DNA from: Dyadobacter bucti
Lineage (GTDB): Bacteria > Bacteroidota > Bacteroidia > Cytophagales > Spirosomataceae
Direction of reading: 5' to 3'
Assembly: GCF_005869225.1 (NCBI RefSeq)
Contig: NZ_SWFP01000002.1
Span: forward strand, 682,001 to 746,000
Length of the DNA stretch: 64,000 bases
Shown here: piece after piece, positions 44,609 through 53,276 of the stretch
Numbering within the stretch: the first letter of the stretch is position 1
Layout: every line of letters starts with the position of its first letter
Translations under genes and position numbers: made by a program
The notes under the pieces: model-generated
Databases searched by the model: none
Told to the model about the DNA's origin: nothing
What the model saw: only the letters and a program-made list of their open reading frames with translations

Positions 44609-47389
44609 ATGGATTTCCGCAAGGTAATTTCAGGTATGCTGCTGGCGACCGTGACTTTTGCAGCTCAAAACGCACATGCGCAGGATCTGGCAAAAGATTT
44701 TAAAAACCCGGCCGGTACGTCCCGCCCCAAAGTATACTGGTGGTGGCTGAACGGGTATACCGACGAAGTACGTCTAAAAGAAGAACTGGTCGCTATCAAA
44801 AATGCAGGATTGGGAGGCGTGGATCTGTTTGAGATCGGCCTTCCCCCGGCCAGCGACCCGAACAAGATCATTCCCGCCGGCCCGGCTTTCATGAGCGATT
44901 CTTCCCTGAAAGCTATCAAATTTGCGATTGATGAAGCCGGGAAGCTCGGGCTGGAAGTCGGGCTGAACCTTGCCAGCAGCTGGAATGCAGGCGGTACCTG
45001 GGTAACTCCGCAATTCGCTTCCAAAACTTTATATTATTCCAAAACAACGACAGACAGTCCTCAGAAGATCAACCTGCCCGTTCCTGAAATCACACCTGAC
45101 CGTCAGGGTAAACCACGCCAGATCGTCTACGGAAAAGACGGCAAGCCGGAATACTACGAAGAAATAGCCGTGATCGCGGTCCCCTCAGGGGCCAAAAACC
45201 TGTCCGACACTTCCGGGATTGTGAACGTAACTGCTTTTTTCGATCCGAAAAACAATACGCTTGACTGGAAAGCCCCTGCCGGAAAATGGGAAATTTACCG
45301 CTACATATGTTCCAACTCCGGTGAGCAGCTGATCCGCCCGTCCCAGAACTCGGCCGGACCGATCCTCGACCATTTTGACTCGACAGCCACCGAAATGCAC
45401 CTGATGTACTTTATTAAAAAGCTACAACCGCTGCTGGGTGATTTTTCCAAAACAGCTTTAAAAAACCTTTATCTGGCAAGTTATGAAGCCAAGGAATTTG
45501 CCTGGACACCATCCCTGCCGGCGACCTTTAAAAAGCTGAACGGATATGACATTTACAAATTCCTGCCGGCGATTTATGACAAGGGGTTATTTGACCAAAA
45601 GACATCAGAACAGTTCGATTTCGATTTTTCCAAAACTTTTTCGGAACTGATGATCCACAACCACTACCGGAAAGCGAAGGAAATTTCAAACCGCTATAAC
45701 CTGCAGATCATCTCGGAAGCCGGCGGGCCCGGTCATTTGCACCACATTCCGGTTGAAACTTTAAAGGCACTCGGCTCGCTGGATGTGCCCCGGGGCGAGT
45801 TTTGGTATAACCGTACTTTTTTCGACAAAGACAGCATTGTGGACCTGATCTGGCTGGTGAAGGAAATTGCTGCGGCATCCAATATTTACAAACGGGGTAT
45901 TGTGGAAGAAGAGGCTTTCACGAGTTACTGGGACTGGCAGGAAGGCCCGGCAGACCTGAAAATCATTGCCGACAGGGCTTTTGCGGAGGGTATGAACAGG
46001 CTGGTGATCCACGGCTTTCCGCATAATCCGGGCGAAATGGGATATCCGGGCATCGCCTACTTTGCAGGCACGCATTACAATGACCGCAATACGTGGTGGC
46101 CCAAGATCAAACCTTTCAATGACTACCTGAGCCGCATTTCATACATCCTTCAGAAAACAAAGTATGTGGCCGATGTGCTGTACTATTATGGAGACGATAT
46201 TCCAAACCTGATCCCACCCAAAAACACAAAGTTCAAGGCCGGAAATGGAATTGACTATGAAGTAATCAATACCGAAATCCTGCTCCGCGACCTCACTGTC
46301 GAAAATGGTGAATGGGTATTACCGGGAGTTGGCAGATACAAAGTGCTGAGCGTGGGAGAAGGCGTGAAAGTAAATGCCGCAGCTTTGAAGAAGCTCGATC
46401 AGCTGAAAGCAGAAGGAGGCTTACTCGCCGGAAAGGATATTTCCAAAACTGCTCCTATCACCCCCGATTTCAGTTATCCCGATCAGGAAAAAGGCACGCT
46501 GGACTACATACATTATGCAGGCGGAGGCAAAGATTTCTATCTGGTCCGCAATACGACTTCCGGCTGGATTTCAAGAAAATGCGTGTTCAGGCAAGAGAAC
46601 AAGGCACCCGAGCTGTGGAACCCCGTTTCAGGTATTATTACCAAAATCCCGGTCTACCAACAAACAAAAACGCACATTGAACTACCGCTTTCACTCCCGC
46701 CGCACGGGGCCGCTTTCGTGGTATTTGCTGAAAATGGTAAAGCTGACCCGCATTTCACGGAGATCGGCTATCATGGAGAAAACCCGCCCCTGCTGACCTA
46801 TCAGGACGGCCAGGTAATGTTTGCCGAAAAAGGCGCCTATACTTTGAAAAATAACGGCCAGATCCAAACGGTTGAAAGCAAACCAAAGTCGAAAGTCATC
46901 GAAGGCCCCTGGAAGCTCACGTTCCCCGAAAAATGGGGCGCGCCCAGGGAAGTAACTTTCCCGAAACTGATCTCCTGGCCGGAATCCGAAAATGCCGGCG
47001 TGAAATACTTTTCCGGTACTGCCACCTACACCAAAACTTTTCAATATGCTGTTTCCGGTAAGCAGGATAAAGTTTTCCTCGACCTCGGAGAAGTCAGCGA
47101 GGTAGCTGACGTATGGCTGAACGGTAAACATCTCGGCATTTCATGGACATTGCCGCACCGGTTTGACGTGACGGGAGTGATCAGAAACGGCCATAACGAT
47201 CTTCGGGTGGAAGTAGCCAATACCTGGTCGAACCGGCTTACGGGAGACGCTGTTTCCGGCGAAAAGTTCACCAAAACCAACATTGTAAAAGCCAACAAAA
47301 ACCTGACGCCCTGGGAAAATGTCCCGCTGAAAAAATCAGGACTTACCGGGCCGGTTACCATACATTCCCTTAATGCCGTCAAACCATGA
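44609..47389 (+). CDS. GH106-like alpha-L-rhamnosidase, paralogue 3
   Basis: 926 residues with a standard Sec signal (1-24, ending AHAQ). 'KVYWWWLNGYTDEVRLKEEL', 'GLNLASSWNAGGTWVTP', 'IISEAGGPGHLHHIPVETLK', 'GIVEEEAFTSYWDWQEGP' and a C-terminal 'VWLNGKHLGISWTLPHRFDV' domain place it in GH106. It is closer in its middle region to paralogue 1 ('YYGEDIPNLVPPKNT' against 'YYGDDIPNLIPPKNT') and in its C-terminal insert to paralogue 2. Its stop codon overlaps the start of the SGNH hydrolase by 4 bp (ATGA). Confidence 0.85.
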   Translation: MDFRKVISGMLLATVTFAAQNAHAQDLAKDFKNPAGTSRPKVYWWWLNGYTDEVRLKEELVAIKNAGLGGVDLFEIGLPPASDPNKIIPAGPAFMSDSSLKAIKFAIDEAGKLGLEVGLNLASSWNAGGTWVTPQFASKTLYYSKTTTDSPQKINLPVPEITPDRQGKPRQIVYGKDGKPEYYEEIAVIAVPSGAKNLSDTSGIVNVTAFFDPKNNTLDWKAPAGKWEIYRYICSNSGEQLIRPSQNSAGPILDHFDSTATEMHLMYFIKKLQPLLGDFSKTALKNLYLASYEAKEFAWTPSLPATFKKLNGYDIYKFLPAIYDKGLFDQKTSEQFDFDFSKTFSELMIHNHYRKAKEISNRYNLQIISEAGGPGHLHHIPVETLKALGSLDVPRGEFWYNRTFFDKDSIVDLIWLVKEIAAASNIYKRGIVEEEAFTSYWDWQEGPADLKIIADRAFAEGMNRLVIHGFPHNPGEMGYPGIAYFAGTHYNDRNTWWPKIKPFNDYLSRISYILQKTKYVADVLYYYGDDIPNLIPPKNTKFKAGNGIDYEVINTEILLRDLTVENGEWVLPGVGRYKVLSVGEGVKVNAAALKKLDQLKAEGGLLAGKDISKTAPITPDFSYPDQEKGTLDYIHYAGGGKDFYLVRNTTSGWISRKCVFRQENKAPELWNPVSGIITKIPVYQQTKTHIELPLSLPPHGAAFVVFAENGKADPHFTEIGYHGENPPLLTYQDGQVMFAEKGAYTLKNNGQIQTVESKPKSKVIEGPWKLTFPEKWGAPREVTFPKLISWPESENAGVKYFSGTATYTKTFQYAVSGKQDKVFLDLGEVSEVADVWLNGKHLGISWTLPHRFDVTGVIRNGHNDLRVEVANTWSNRLTGDAVSGEKFTKTNIVKANKNLTPWENVPLKKSGLTGPVTIHSLNAVKP

Positions 47390-48090
47390 AATCAGCACTG
47401 GTACTAAGCATTTTATTGTCAACAATGGTATTGTCAGCCCATGCACAAGTGGCCGACAGCCTCGGGTATCTTGGGTCGGTAAAACAGGAGCTGAATGCTG
47501 TTTGGCCCAAGAACCGGCGGGTCAATGTGGTTTTCCACGGGCACTCGGGACCGGGCGGTTCCTGGGCAAATCATGAAGTACATACGCTGGAATCGTACCC
47601 GAACCTGGTACTGCAGAAACTGAAAAAGACGTACCCTTATGCGGTGATCAATGTGATCGTCACGGCTGTAGGCGGAGAAAACTCGGTTTCGGGAGCGGCC
47701 CGGTTTGAAGCAGAAGTACTCAACCACAAACCGGACGTGGTGGTGATCGATTACACCGGAAATGATACGGGACCCGGACTGGAAAAATCCAGGGCCGCCT
47801 GGGAATTCATGATCCAAACCGCACAGAAAAACAACATCAAAGTGATACTGGTAACGCCCGGCGCGGATCAGCGCATCGATATCAATGCACCTGGAAATGC
47901 CTATGCGCAACATGCGGCGCAAGTGAGAGACCTGGCGGCGACATACCAGACCGGACTGGCCGATCCTTTCGCCACATTTCAGAAAATTGCAAAAAACGAG
48001 AACTTCATCCGTGACTACATGGCAAGCGTCAATCATTTTAACCAGAAAGGTCACGAAGTATATGCCTCTGAAGTTTTCAAGTGGTTTTGA
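47386..48090 (+). CDS. SGNH/GDSL-type esterase, GHS variant
   Basis: 234 residues with a signal peptide (1-20). The block I motif is 'VFHGHSGPGG', so Asp of GDS is His while the catalytic Ser remains. Block II is 'VTAVGGENSVSG', block III is 'DYTGND', and the last block is 'VNHFNQKGHEVYA', with the catalytic His but Asn in the place of Asp. Related pectin-locus esterases remove acetyl groups from rhamnogalacturonan sugars; that role is inferred here. Translationally coupled to paralogue 3 by an ATGA overlap. Confidence 0.7.
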   Translation: MKSALVLSILLSTMVLSAHAQVADSLGYLGSVKQELNAVWPKNRRVNVVFHGHSGPGGSWANHEVHTLESYPNLVLQKLKKTYPYAVINVIVTAVGGENSVSGAARFEAEVLNHKPDVVVIDYTGNDTGPGLEKSRAAWEFMIQTAQKNNIKVILVTPGADQRIDINAPGNAYAQHAAQVRDLAATYQTGLADPFATFQKIAKNENFIRDYMASVNHFNQKGHEVYASEVFKWF

Positions 48091-48099
48091 GGTGCACTT

Positions 48100-48852
48100 T
48101 TAGTCACCGTCATTATAATCCGGATTGGCACTGATCGCGAACTTATACTTGTCGCCCCGGTAGTATGATCTTTCTATCTCAACGATCATATCATCCCTGC
48201 AGATCACCGCACTGTCCAGGATAAACATAGGCGTCGGCGTTGTCAGCTCAAAATTGTTCATTTCGGAATCCGGCTCCACGATCTCGGTGCTCAGTGTCTG
48301 CTTCACCTCCTCAATCCGCAGGTGGTAAGTATTTTCATACACTTTGAAATACGAAATTTCGGTAGGCATCCGGTTGATCTTCGGGCACAGCTTCAGGGAA
48401 ATATATTTGATCTCGTCCTTGATGATCTCGTCGTCGGCATAGCGCAGCTGATGGATTTTCATCACCGGCCCGTCCATGATAAAATGTTTACCCCCTATTT
48501 CCGACGAAATGCCATCGTCCAGGATCGTTTTCTCCAGTACCAGGTTATGCGGCTGAAAACCTTCGGCGATCAGGCTTTCATGGAAACCCCGCCTGGTAGC
48601 ATTAATGGACCCGAGCGTTCGGATCAGGTGGTGGCCTACGGTCCGGTTCAGTACAAATGTGCCTTTGCCTTTAATGCGTTTCGCCCAACCCCGGTTTTCT
48701 ATTTCCAGCAGGCTTTTTCTCGCGGTTGTATTGCTGACTCTGTAGTTTTTAATCAGTTCATTTTCAGACGGTATTTTGTCACCGGGCTGCAATTCCCCCG
48801 ATTTGATCTTCTCAATTACGGTGTCACTAATAGTTAGGAATTTTGGTCTCAT
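48100..48852 (-). CDS. GntR/HutC-family regulator with UTRA domain
   Basis: 250 residues from the ATG at 48852; a GTG 5 codons upstream is possible. Winged helix at the N-terminus ('SGELQPGDKIPSENELIKNY', 'SNTTARKSLLEIENRGWAKR') and a UTRA ligand domain after about residue 85 ('FHESLIAEGFQPHNLVLEKT', 'YADDEIIKDEIKYISL'). It converges with the SGNH gene, 10 bp away. It is a fair candidate to control the GH106 locus or the shared 13-bp motif, since that SusC has no STN domain. The ligand is likely to be a sugar or sugar acid. Confidence 0.88.
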   Translation of the reverse strand: MRPKFLTISDTVIEKIKSGELQPGDKIPSENELIKNYRVSNTTARKSLLEIENRGWAKRIKGKGTFVLNRTVGHHLIRTLGSINATRRGFHESLIAEGFQPHNLVLEKTILDDGISSEIGGKHFIMDGPVMKIHQLRYADDEIIKDEIKYISLKLCPKINRMPTEISYFKVYENTYHLRIEEVKQTLSTEIVEPDSEMNNFELTTPTPMFILDSAVICRDDMIVEIERSYYRGDKYKFAISANPDYNDGD

Positions 48853-49030
48853 TGTATTGCTGTGCACACATTAACAAACTTTTATCACTACCGGATCATG
48901 CCTTGAAAGCGATATGATCATTTTGTTATAATTTCACTATTTTGTTTGAAATCATGAAAATTAGACATGCCAAAAGTAGCTTTATTTTCTCAAAATTATA
49001 TTGCTGAAACAGGAAGTCGGGTTGTTCCCC

Positions 49031-49077
49031 AAATTTGACACTGCATCCACCATATAAGGAAAATTTTACACTGAATC
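49031..49077. repeat. Paired 17-bp direct repeat upstream of the TspO-like gene
   Basis: AAATTTGACACTGCATC (49031-49047) and AAATTTTACACTGAATC (49061-49077) differ at two positions and start exactly 30 bp apart, about three DNA turns. They lie in the 298-bp gap between the divergent GntR gene and the TspO-like gene, so they may be a regulator's tandem site. A TATTTTTG box at 49109-49116 might be the -7 box of the TspO-like gene, but no well-spaced -33 box is seen. Confidence 0.4.
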
Positions 49078-49150
49078 GGCAAAACTCCGGTGATAGTTGT
49101 GCTGGCTTTATTTTTGAAAGAAAGGATTATCCAAAGCATTTACATACGGC

Positions 49151-49939
49151 ATGAAAAAAACACTGCAGATATCGAACATCCTGGCGCTGATCATCACGGT
49201 GATCATGAATTACCTTTCCAATACCGGCATTTTCAACGGCAGTACCATGGCCAGCGTATCGGCCCGCTACCAGAACCTTTTTACACCTTCGGGATATGCT
49301 TTTTCAATATGGGGTGTTATTTATCTCGGTTTAGCGGCGTTTTGTATTTACCAGGCCCAAGGACTTTTTCAGCCACGGGAAGCTCCGGCCATCGTCTCAA
49401 AGATCGGCTGGCTGTTTGTCATTTCCTGTATTGCCAACTGCCTCTGGATACTTGCCTGGCTGTACGATTATATTGGCTTATCGGTGCTCATTATGGCTGC
49501 CCTGCTTACGTCGCTCATTATGATCGTGTTTCGGACACGCATGGAGCTGGACCTTATTTCGCTCAAAAAGATCGCTTTGGAATCGTGGCCTTTCGCCATT
49601 TACCTGGGATGGATCTGCCTGGCCATTATCGCGAATGTAGCAGCATATCTAACGAAAATCGGTTGGGACGGCTTTGGGGTCTCCGCTACCAGCTGGACCA
49701 TCATCATGATCTGTGCCGCCGGTTTCGTGAACATAGCTTTGACCTGGACGAGAAACCTGCGGGAAACTTCGGTGGTAGGAATATGGGGACTGATTGCCGT
49801 GGCCGTTGCCAACCGGAACGACAACCTCCCGGTGCTATACGCGTCGGTTATTGTGGCTGTACTGATTTTTGTGAGCACCGCAGTGCACGGATACAGGAAC
49901 AACGGCAGGCATTTTCTGGTTGGTGATAAACCCTTCTGA
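49151..49939 (+). CDS. TspO/MBR-related tryptophan-rich membrane protein
   Basis: 262 residues and seven or eight membrane helices ('ISNILALIITVIMNYLSNTG', 'GYAFSIWGVIYLGLAAFCIY', 'WPFAIYLGWICLAIIANVAA'). 'PSGYAFSIWGVIYLGLA' is the signature of the larger TspO-like proteins (about 260 residues, against about 160 in classic TspO). TspO proteins bind tetrapyrroles. The larger branch is not well characterised. It is a single gene with its own upstream region. Confidence 0.78.
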   Translation: MKKTLQISNILALIITVIMNYLSNTGIFNGSTMASVSARYQNLFTPSGYAFSIWGVIYLGLAAFCIYQAQGLFQPREAPAIVSKIGWLFVISCIANCLWILAWLYDYIGLSVLIMAALLTSLIMIVFRTRMELDLISLKKIALESWPFAIYLGWICLAIIANVAAYLTKIGWDGFGVSATSWTIIMICAAGFVNIALTWTRNLRETSVVGIWGLIAVAVANRNDNLPVLYASVIVAVLIFVSTAVHGYRNNGRHFLVGDKPF

Positions 49940-49958
49940 CAACGCGTTCTTGCCCGTG

Positions 49959-50069
49959 TTACCTGCTTTTTTTGAAATAAGGATAAATGACATCCTTACA
50001 GAAAAGAAAAATAAACGTCAGCGGAAATGCGATTAGCATTAACAAAATAAGGTGATGAGGAATGTCCAT
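49959..50069 (-). CDS. Possible 36-aa single-helix membrane peptide
   Basis: An ATG at 50069 opens MDIPHHLILLMLIAFPLTFI and a basic tail (FKKSR). One clear helix, and it fills part of a 360-bp gap. The frame stays open 13 codons upstream but has no start. The rest of the gap (50070-50299) is AT-rich and should hold the amidohydrolase promoter, but I see no exact TAnnTTTG. No homologue known to me. Confidence 0.35.
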   Translation of the reverse strand: MDIPHHLILLMLIAFPLTFIFLFCKDVIYPYFKKSR

Positions 50070-50299
50070 TTCTCCGAGGGTCTTGACTATTTGAATAAGT
50101 AGCGAAAACTACAAAATAAAATCGAAGTAATTCAATACTTCTACACAAATTTTGTAATATTAATTCTGTTTTAATTCAGTTTTTCTTCTTATCCCAGTAG
50201 TTCATCCCGACAAGCAGAGAGTAGATTTATTGTGTTACCGCCTATTGGTAAAATCCGGTTCGCTTTAGACCGGCACATCAACCACCTAACTGCATTTTT

Positions 50300-51592
50300 A
50301 TGATTGTTTGTCTCCGATTGCTCTTCATTGCCTGTCTCGCGCTCATTTTTACATTACCAGTACATTCACAATCACCGGAAAAACACTATCTCCTCAAAGC
50401 CGGGCTGCTTTACGATTCTGAAAAAAGCGTTTTTCTTAAAGATCAGCAAATTCTCATCAAAGGTAACCTGATACTTAAAGTTGGCCAGAAACTCGAAGTT
50501 CCGCCCAATACCGAAATCTTAGATTACAGCAGTGCCACCGTCACGCCCGGTCTGGTGGATGCACATACGCACATTCTGACGGCCCAGGGTGCTACTGAAG
50601 AGCTTGCGGTGGACGCCGTGATGAATTCGTCCGAAAAAAGAGTTTTGCGCGCGGTTGGTTTTGCCAAAAGTTATCTGGATGCGGGTTTTACAACGATACG
50701 CGATCTGGGAAACTCCGGTCAGTACCTGGATGTGGAAGTCAGGAATGCCATCGAAAACGGCTATATCACCGGTCCCAGGATGCTGGTATCCGGCCCGATC
50801 ATCGGCTCTATGGACGGCCAGCTGAGCAATCTCCCGGTCAAAGATTTCGACCGGGTATCCAGGATGGAGCAAAGCATGGTCAGCGGTGTTGAGGAAGCAA
50901 AAAAAGCTGTGAAAGAACACATAGTACAAGGCGTGGACGTGATCAAAATCCTGGCGATCGGCGGCAGGCTCACTTTAAGCCTGGACGAAATGAAAGCGAT
51001 CGTACAAACCGCCCACGAACAGCGGGTGAAAGTAACCGCACATTGCGACCGCGACTGGGCAGTACACGCAGCCATTGAGGCCGGAGTCGATGGTGTGGAG
51101 CATGGTTACGGTTTCAAAGATGCTACGCTGGAACTGATGGCAAAAAAAGGGATCTATCTGGTTCCCACATACAGCTCGCTTGATTATTCGATGCAGTTCA
51201 ACAAGGTACTTGGCGGAAAATACACGGTTGAGGAATTGAAACAGGGCCTGACAAAAATGCCGGTATGGCTGGAACAGATCCGCAAGTCGGGCGTGATGAT
51301 GGTGGCGGGCTCAGATGCCTATTATGATATGAAAGAGCCCCGCGGGCGGAACGCCAAACATACCATTACAGGCTATTACGAGTTCGGACTTCCCGCCGAA
51401 TTTGTTTTGAAAACAGCCACGGCCAATGCTGCCAAGGCGCTGCAAATGGAAAATCAGATTGGCGTGATCAAAGAAAATGCTTTCGCAGACATCAGCGTTT
51501 TTGGAGGAGATATGACGAAAGAATTTAAAAAATCGCTGCACGATGTAAAACTGGTCATGAAAAACGGCAAGATCGAGGTCATCAATAAATAA
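50300..51592 (+). CDS. Secreted amidohydrolase (imidazolonepropionase/Xaa-Pro dipeptidase-like)
   Basis: 430 residues with a signal peptide (1-23, ending VHSQ). Metal ligands of the amidohydrolase superfamily are visible: 'TPGLVDAHTHIL' (HxH near 88-90), the Lys region 'VDVIKILAIGG', 'VTAHCDRDW', 'GVEHGYG' and 'VAGSDAYYD' with the final Asp. Family members cleave cyclic amides or dipeptides with Zn, and the exported ones are poorly assigned. No clear tie to the sugar loci. It converges with the GH140 gene, 30 bp away. Confidence 0.87.
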   Translation: MIVCLRLLFIACLALIFTLPVHSQSPEKHYLLKAGLLYDSEKSVFLKDQQILIKGNLILKVGQKLEVPPNTEILDYSSATVTPGLVDAHTHILTAQGATEELAVDAVMNSSEKRVLRAVGFAKSYLDAGFTTIRDLGNSGQYLDVEVRNAIENGYITGPRMLVSGPIIGSMDGQLSNLPVKDFDRVSRMEQSMVSGVEEAKKAVKEHIVQGVDVIKILAIGGRLTLSLDEMKAIVQTAHEQRVKVTAHCDRDWAVHAAIEAGVDGVEHGYGFKDATLELMAKKGIYLVPTYSSLDYSMQFNKVLGGKYTVEELKQGLTKMPVWLEQIRKSGVMMVAGSDAYYDMKEPRGRNAKHTITGYYEFGLPAEFVLKTATANAAKALQMENQIGVIKENAFADISVFGGDMTKEFKKSLHDVKLVMKNGKIEVINK

Positions 51593-51622
51593 GCCCCCGA
51601 GCCTGCCGCGATATTCAAATAA

Positions 51623-53032
51623 TCATTTTGCCTGGGCAGCAAAATCCACGTCGTACTTTTTGCCGGCATCGTCCAGGATCAGAACCCAGTCTTTCCCGTA
51701 ACCGGATGTTGGCGCTTTGAACTGATGTTTGCCCTGATTGGGGAAGTTACCGATTTTGGTGGCTTCCCCTTTTCTCGGGTCATACCAATGGGCCGAAAAT
51801 TCCTTCCCTGTGATTTTACCCGCATGTACTGTAACCGGCGTTCCGGTGGATACATAGATAAAAGCATAGTCCTTGCCGCGGGTGGCCTGTACCCGGTTGG
51901 CCGGCCCGTTGTAATTTTCTTCCACCAGCGACTGGTCGGGAACACGTTCCAGCATCGGGCGCGACTCCATCAGCCTGCGTACATAGGTCATTTGCCTGGC
52001 CCCCGGCAAGTCAAGCGCTTCATGCCAGGGCAGGTGCGGCCCGTTGAGCGGTTCGCGGTTTTTATCATACATCTGCCATACATCATGGCACCCGTAAGTA
52101 TGCCCGAAAGCGCCTGCAAAAAGATCCAGGTAGGCATATTTCCTTACATCATAGGCGTTGGAAGTCCCAAGGTCGGCGGCATTAAAACAAACGGGATGGT
52201 CCTCATAGATCGGCTCAGCGTCCAGTACCGGTTTCACAGGTTTTTTATTGTAAACAAAAGCAATTTTGTCGTAGGTAATTTCGTCCCGGCAATGGCCGTT
52301 TTGCAGCATATTGAAATCCAGCCAGCTGTCATTATGAAACCAATTGGATGAACCACCCATGGTGAGACCGTTCGGCTGCGGGTGAAAGCTCATAAGCGCA
52401 TGGTCATTCCCTCCGGTACCCCTTGCAACGCCCTCAGCCATCATCCGCCATACCTTCACATCATCCGAATCATTTCTGGGAGTACGGTCGCCACCGAGTA
52501 CCCAGACCACATTTTCACGGTTCTTATACCTGTTCCCGATCCATTCTCCAAAAGCGGCCGCGTTGCTGACGTTGAATATTTCCGGCCCTTTTCCCCATTT
52601 ATCTTTAAAAACCTTATCGCCCCAGGTCGGAAGCAGTGCGATGACGATACCATTTTCCGCTGCTTTGTCTATAATATAATCCACATGCTTGAAATATGCC
52701 TCGTTGGGTTTGGCCGGATCATTGTTTTCCAGAGGAACTGCCCCTTCGGCATTCGGGGTGTTCAGTCCGTCGATCTCGGCCAGTGCCACGGCTTGAACAA
52801 CCGTGAAACCCTGTTTGGCACGGTGTTGCAAATACTGATCCGCCTCAGGCTTGGAAAGCCGGTGAAAAAGCTCCCAGGCCGTGTCGCCCAGCCAGAAAAA
52901 CGGAGTACCATCCTGGTGCACCAGGTAACGCTGGTTATCAGAAACTTTTAACCTTCCTTTCGAAAATGGCTTTTGCGCAAACGTGACAGCTGCCGATAAC
53001 ATCAGCGCAATGAACAGGATATGGCTTTTCAT
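51623..53032 (-). CDS. GH140 apiosidase-like protein (DUF4038 + collagen-binding-type C-terminal domain)
   Basis: 469 residues. Signal peptide (1-19). TIM barrel from about 30 to 370 with 'FFWLGDTAWELFHRLSKPEA', 'WVLGGDRTPRN' (Asp182) and 'PVLDAEPIYEDHP' (Glu273). These align with the acid/base Asp187 and nucleophile Glu284 of Bacteroides BT1012, a GH140 apiosidase that acts on rhamnogalacturonan II. The C-terminal part (about 375-469, 'GKDYAFIYVSTGTPVTV') fits the putative collagen-binding domain often attached. Divergent from the GntR gene at 53277, which is followed by an ApnL-like gene, so apiose release and use may be linked. Confidence 0.85.
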   Translation of the reverse strand: MKSHILFIALMLSAAVTFAQKPFSKGRLKVSDNQRYLVHQDGTPFFWLGDTAWELFHRLSKPEADQYLQHRAKQGFTVVQAVALAEIDGLNTPNAEGAVPLENNDPAKPNEAYFKHVDYIIDKAAENGIVIALLPTWGDKVFKDKWGKGPEIFNVSNAAAFGEWIGNRYKNRENVVWVLGGDRTPRNDSDDVKVWRMMAEGVARGTGGNDHALMSFHPQPNGLTMGGSSNWFHNDSWLDFNMLQNGHCRDEITYDKIAFVYNKKPVKPVLDAEPIYEDHPVCFNAADLGTSNAYDVRKYAYLDLFAGAFGHTYGCHDVWQMYDKNREPLNGPHLPWHEALDLPGARQMTYVRRLMESRPMLERVPDQSLVEENYNGPANRVQATRGKDYAFIYVSTGTPVTVHAGKITGKEFSAHWYDPRKGEATKIGNFPNQGKHQFKAPTSGYGKDWVLILDDAGKKYDVDFAAQAK

Positions 53033-53276
53033 TTTTTAATGAACTACTTTTATGTAAATACCAGTAGAGTACAGTAGAGATAACGAAGGTAATGTTTTTT
53101 TAAATTGTCCGGATGACGACAGGGAAAGTTTTATTTTTTCTATTTAAAATACCCAAAAACACCAATACCTTTTACAGTTTCCCGGCCTGCTATGGTATGA
53201 TGCGTATTCCGGCTTTTTTTCCTGATGGGCATGTTCCGAAAAAGAGCTATTATTTCACACGGGGGCGACATTGAAA
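53033..53276. promoter_or_regulatory. Divergent control region between GH140 and GntR genes
   Basis: These 244 bp separate two divergent start codons and must hold both promoters. The sequence is AT-rich with TTTT runs near 53090-53145. I find no exact TAnnTTTG box on either strand and no strong palindrome. Confidence 0.35.

Noticed and set aside
49023-49058. Sigma-70-like TTGACA and TATAAG near the TspO-like gene
   Set aside because: The two boxes are only 12 bp apart, and Bacteroidota use a different promoter.
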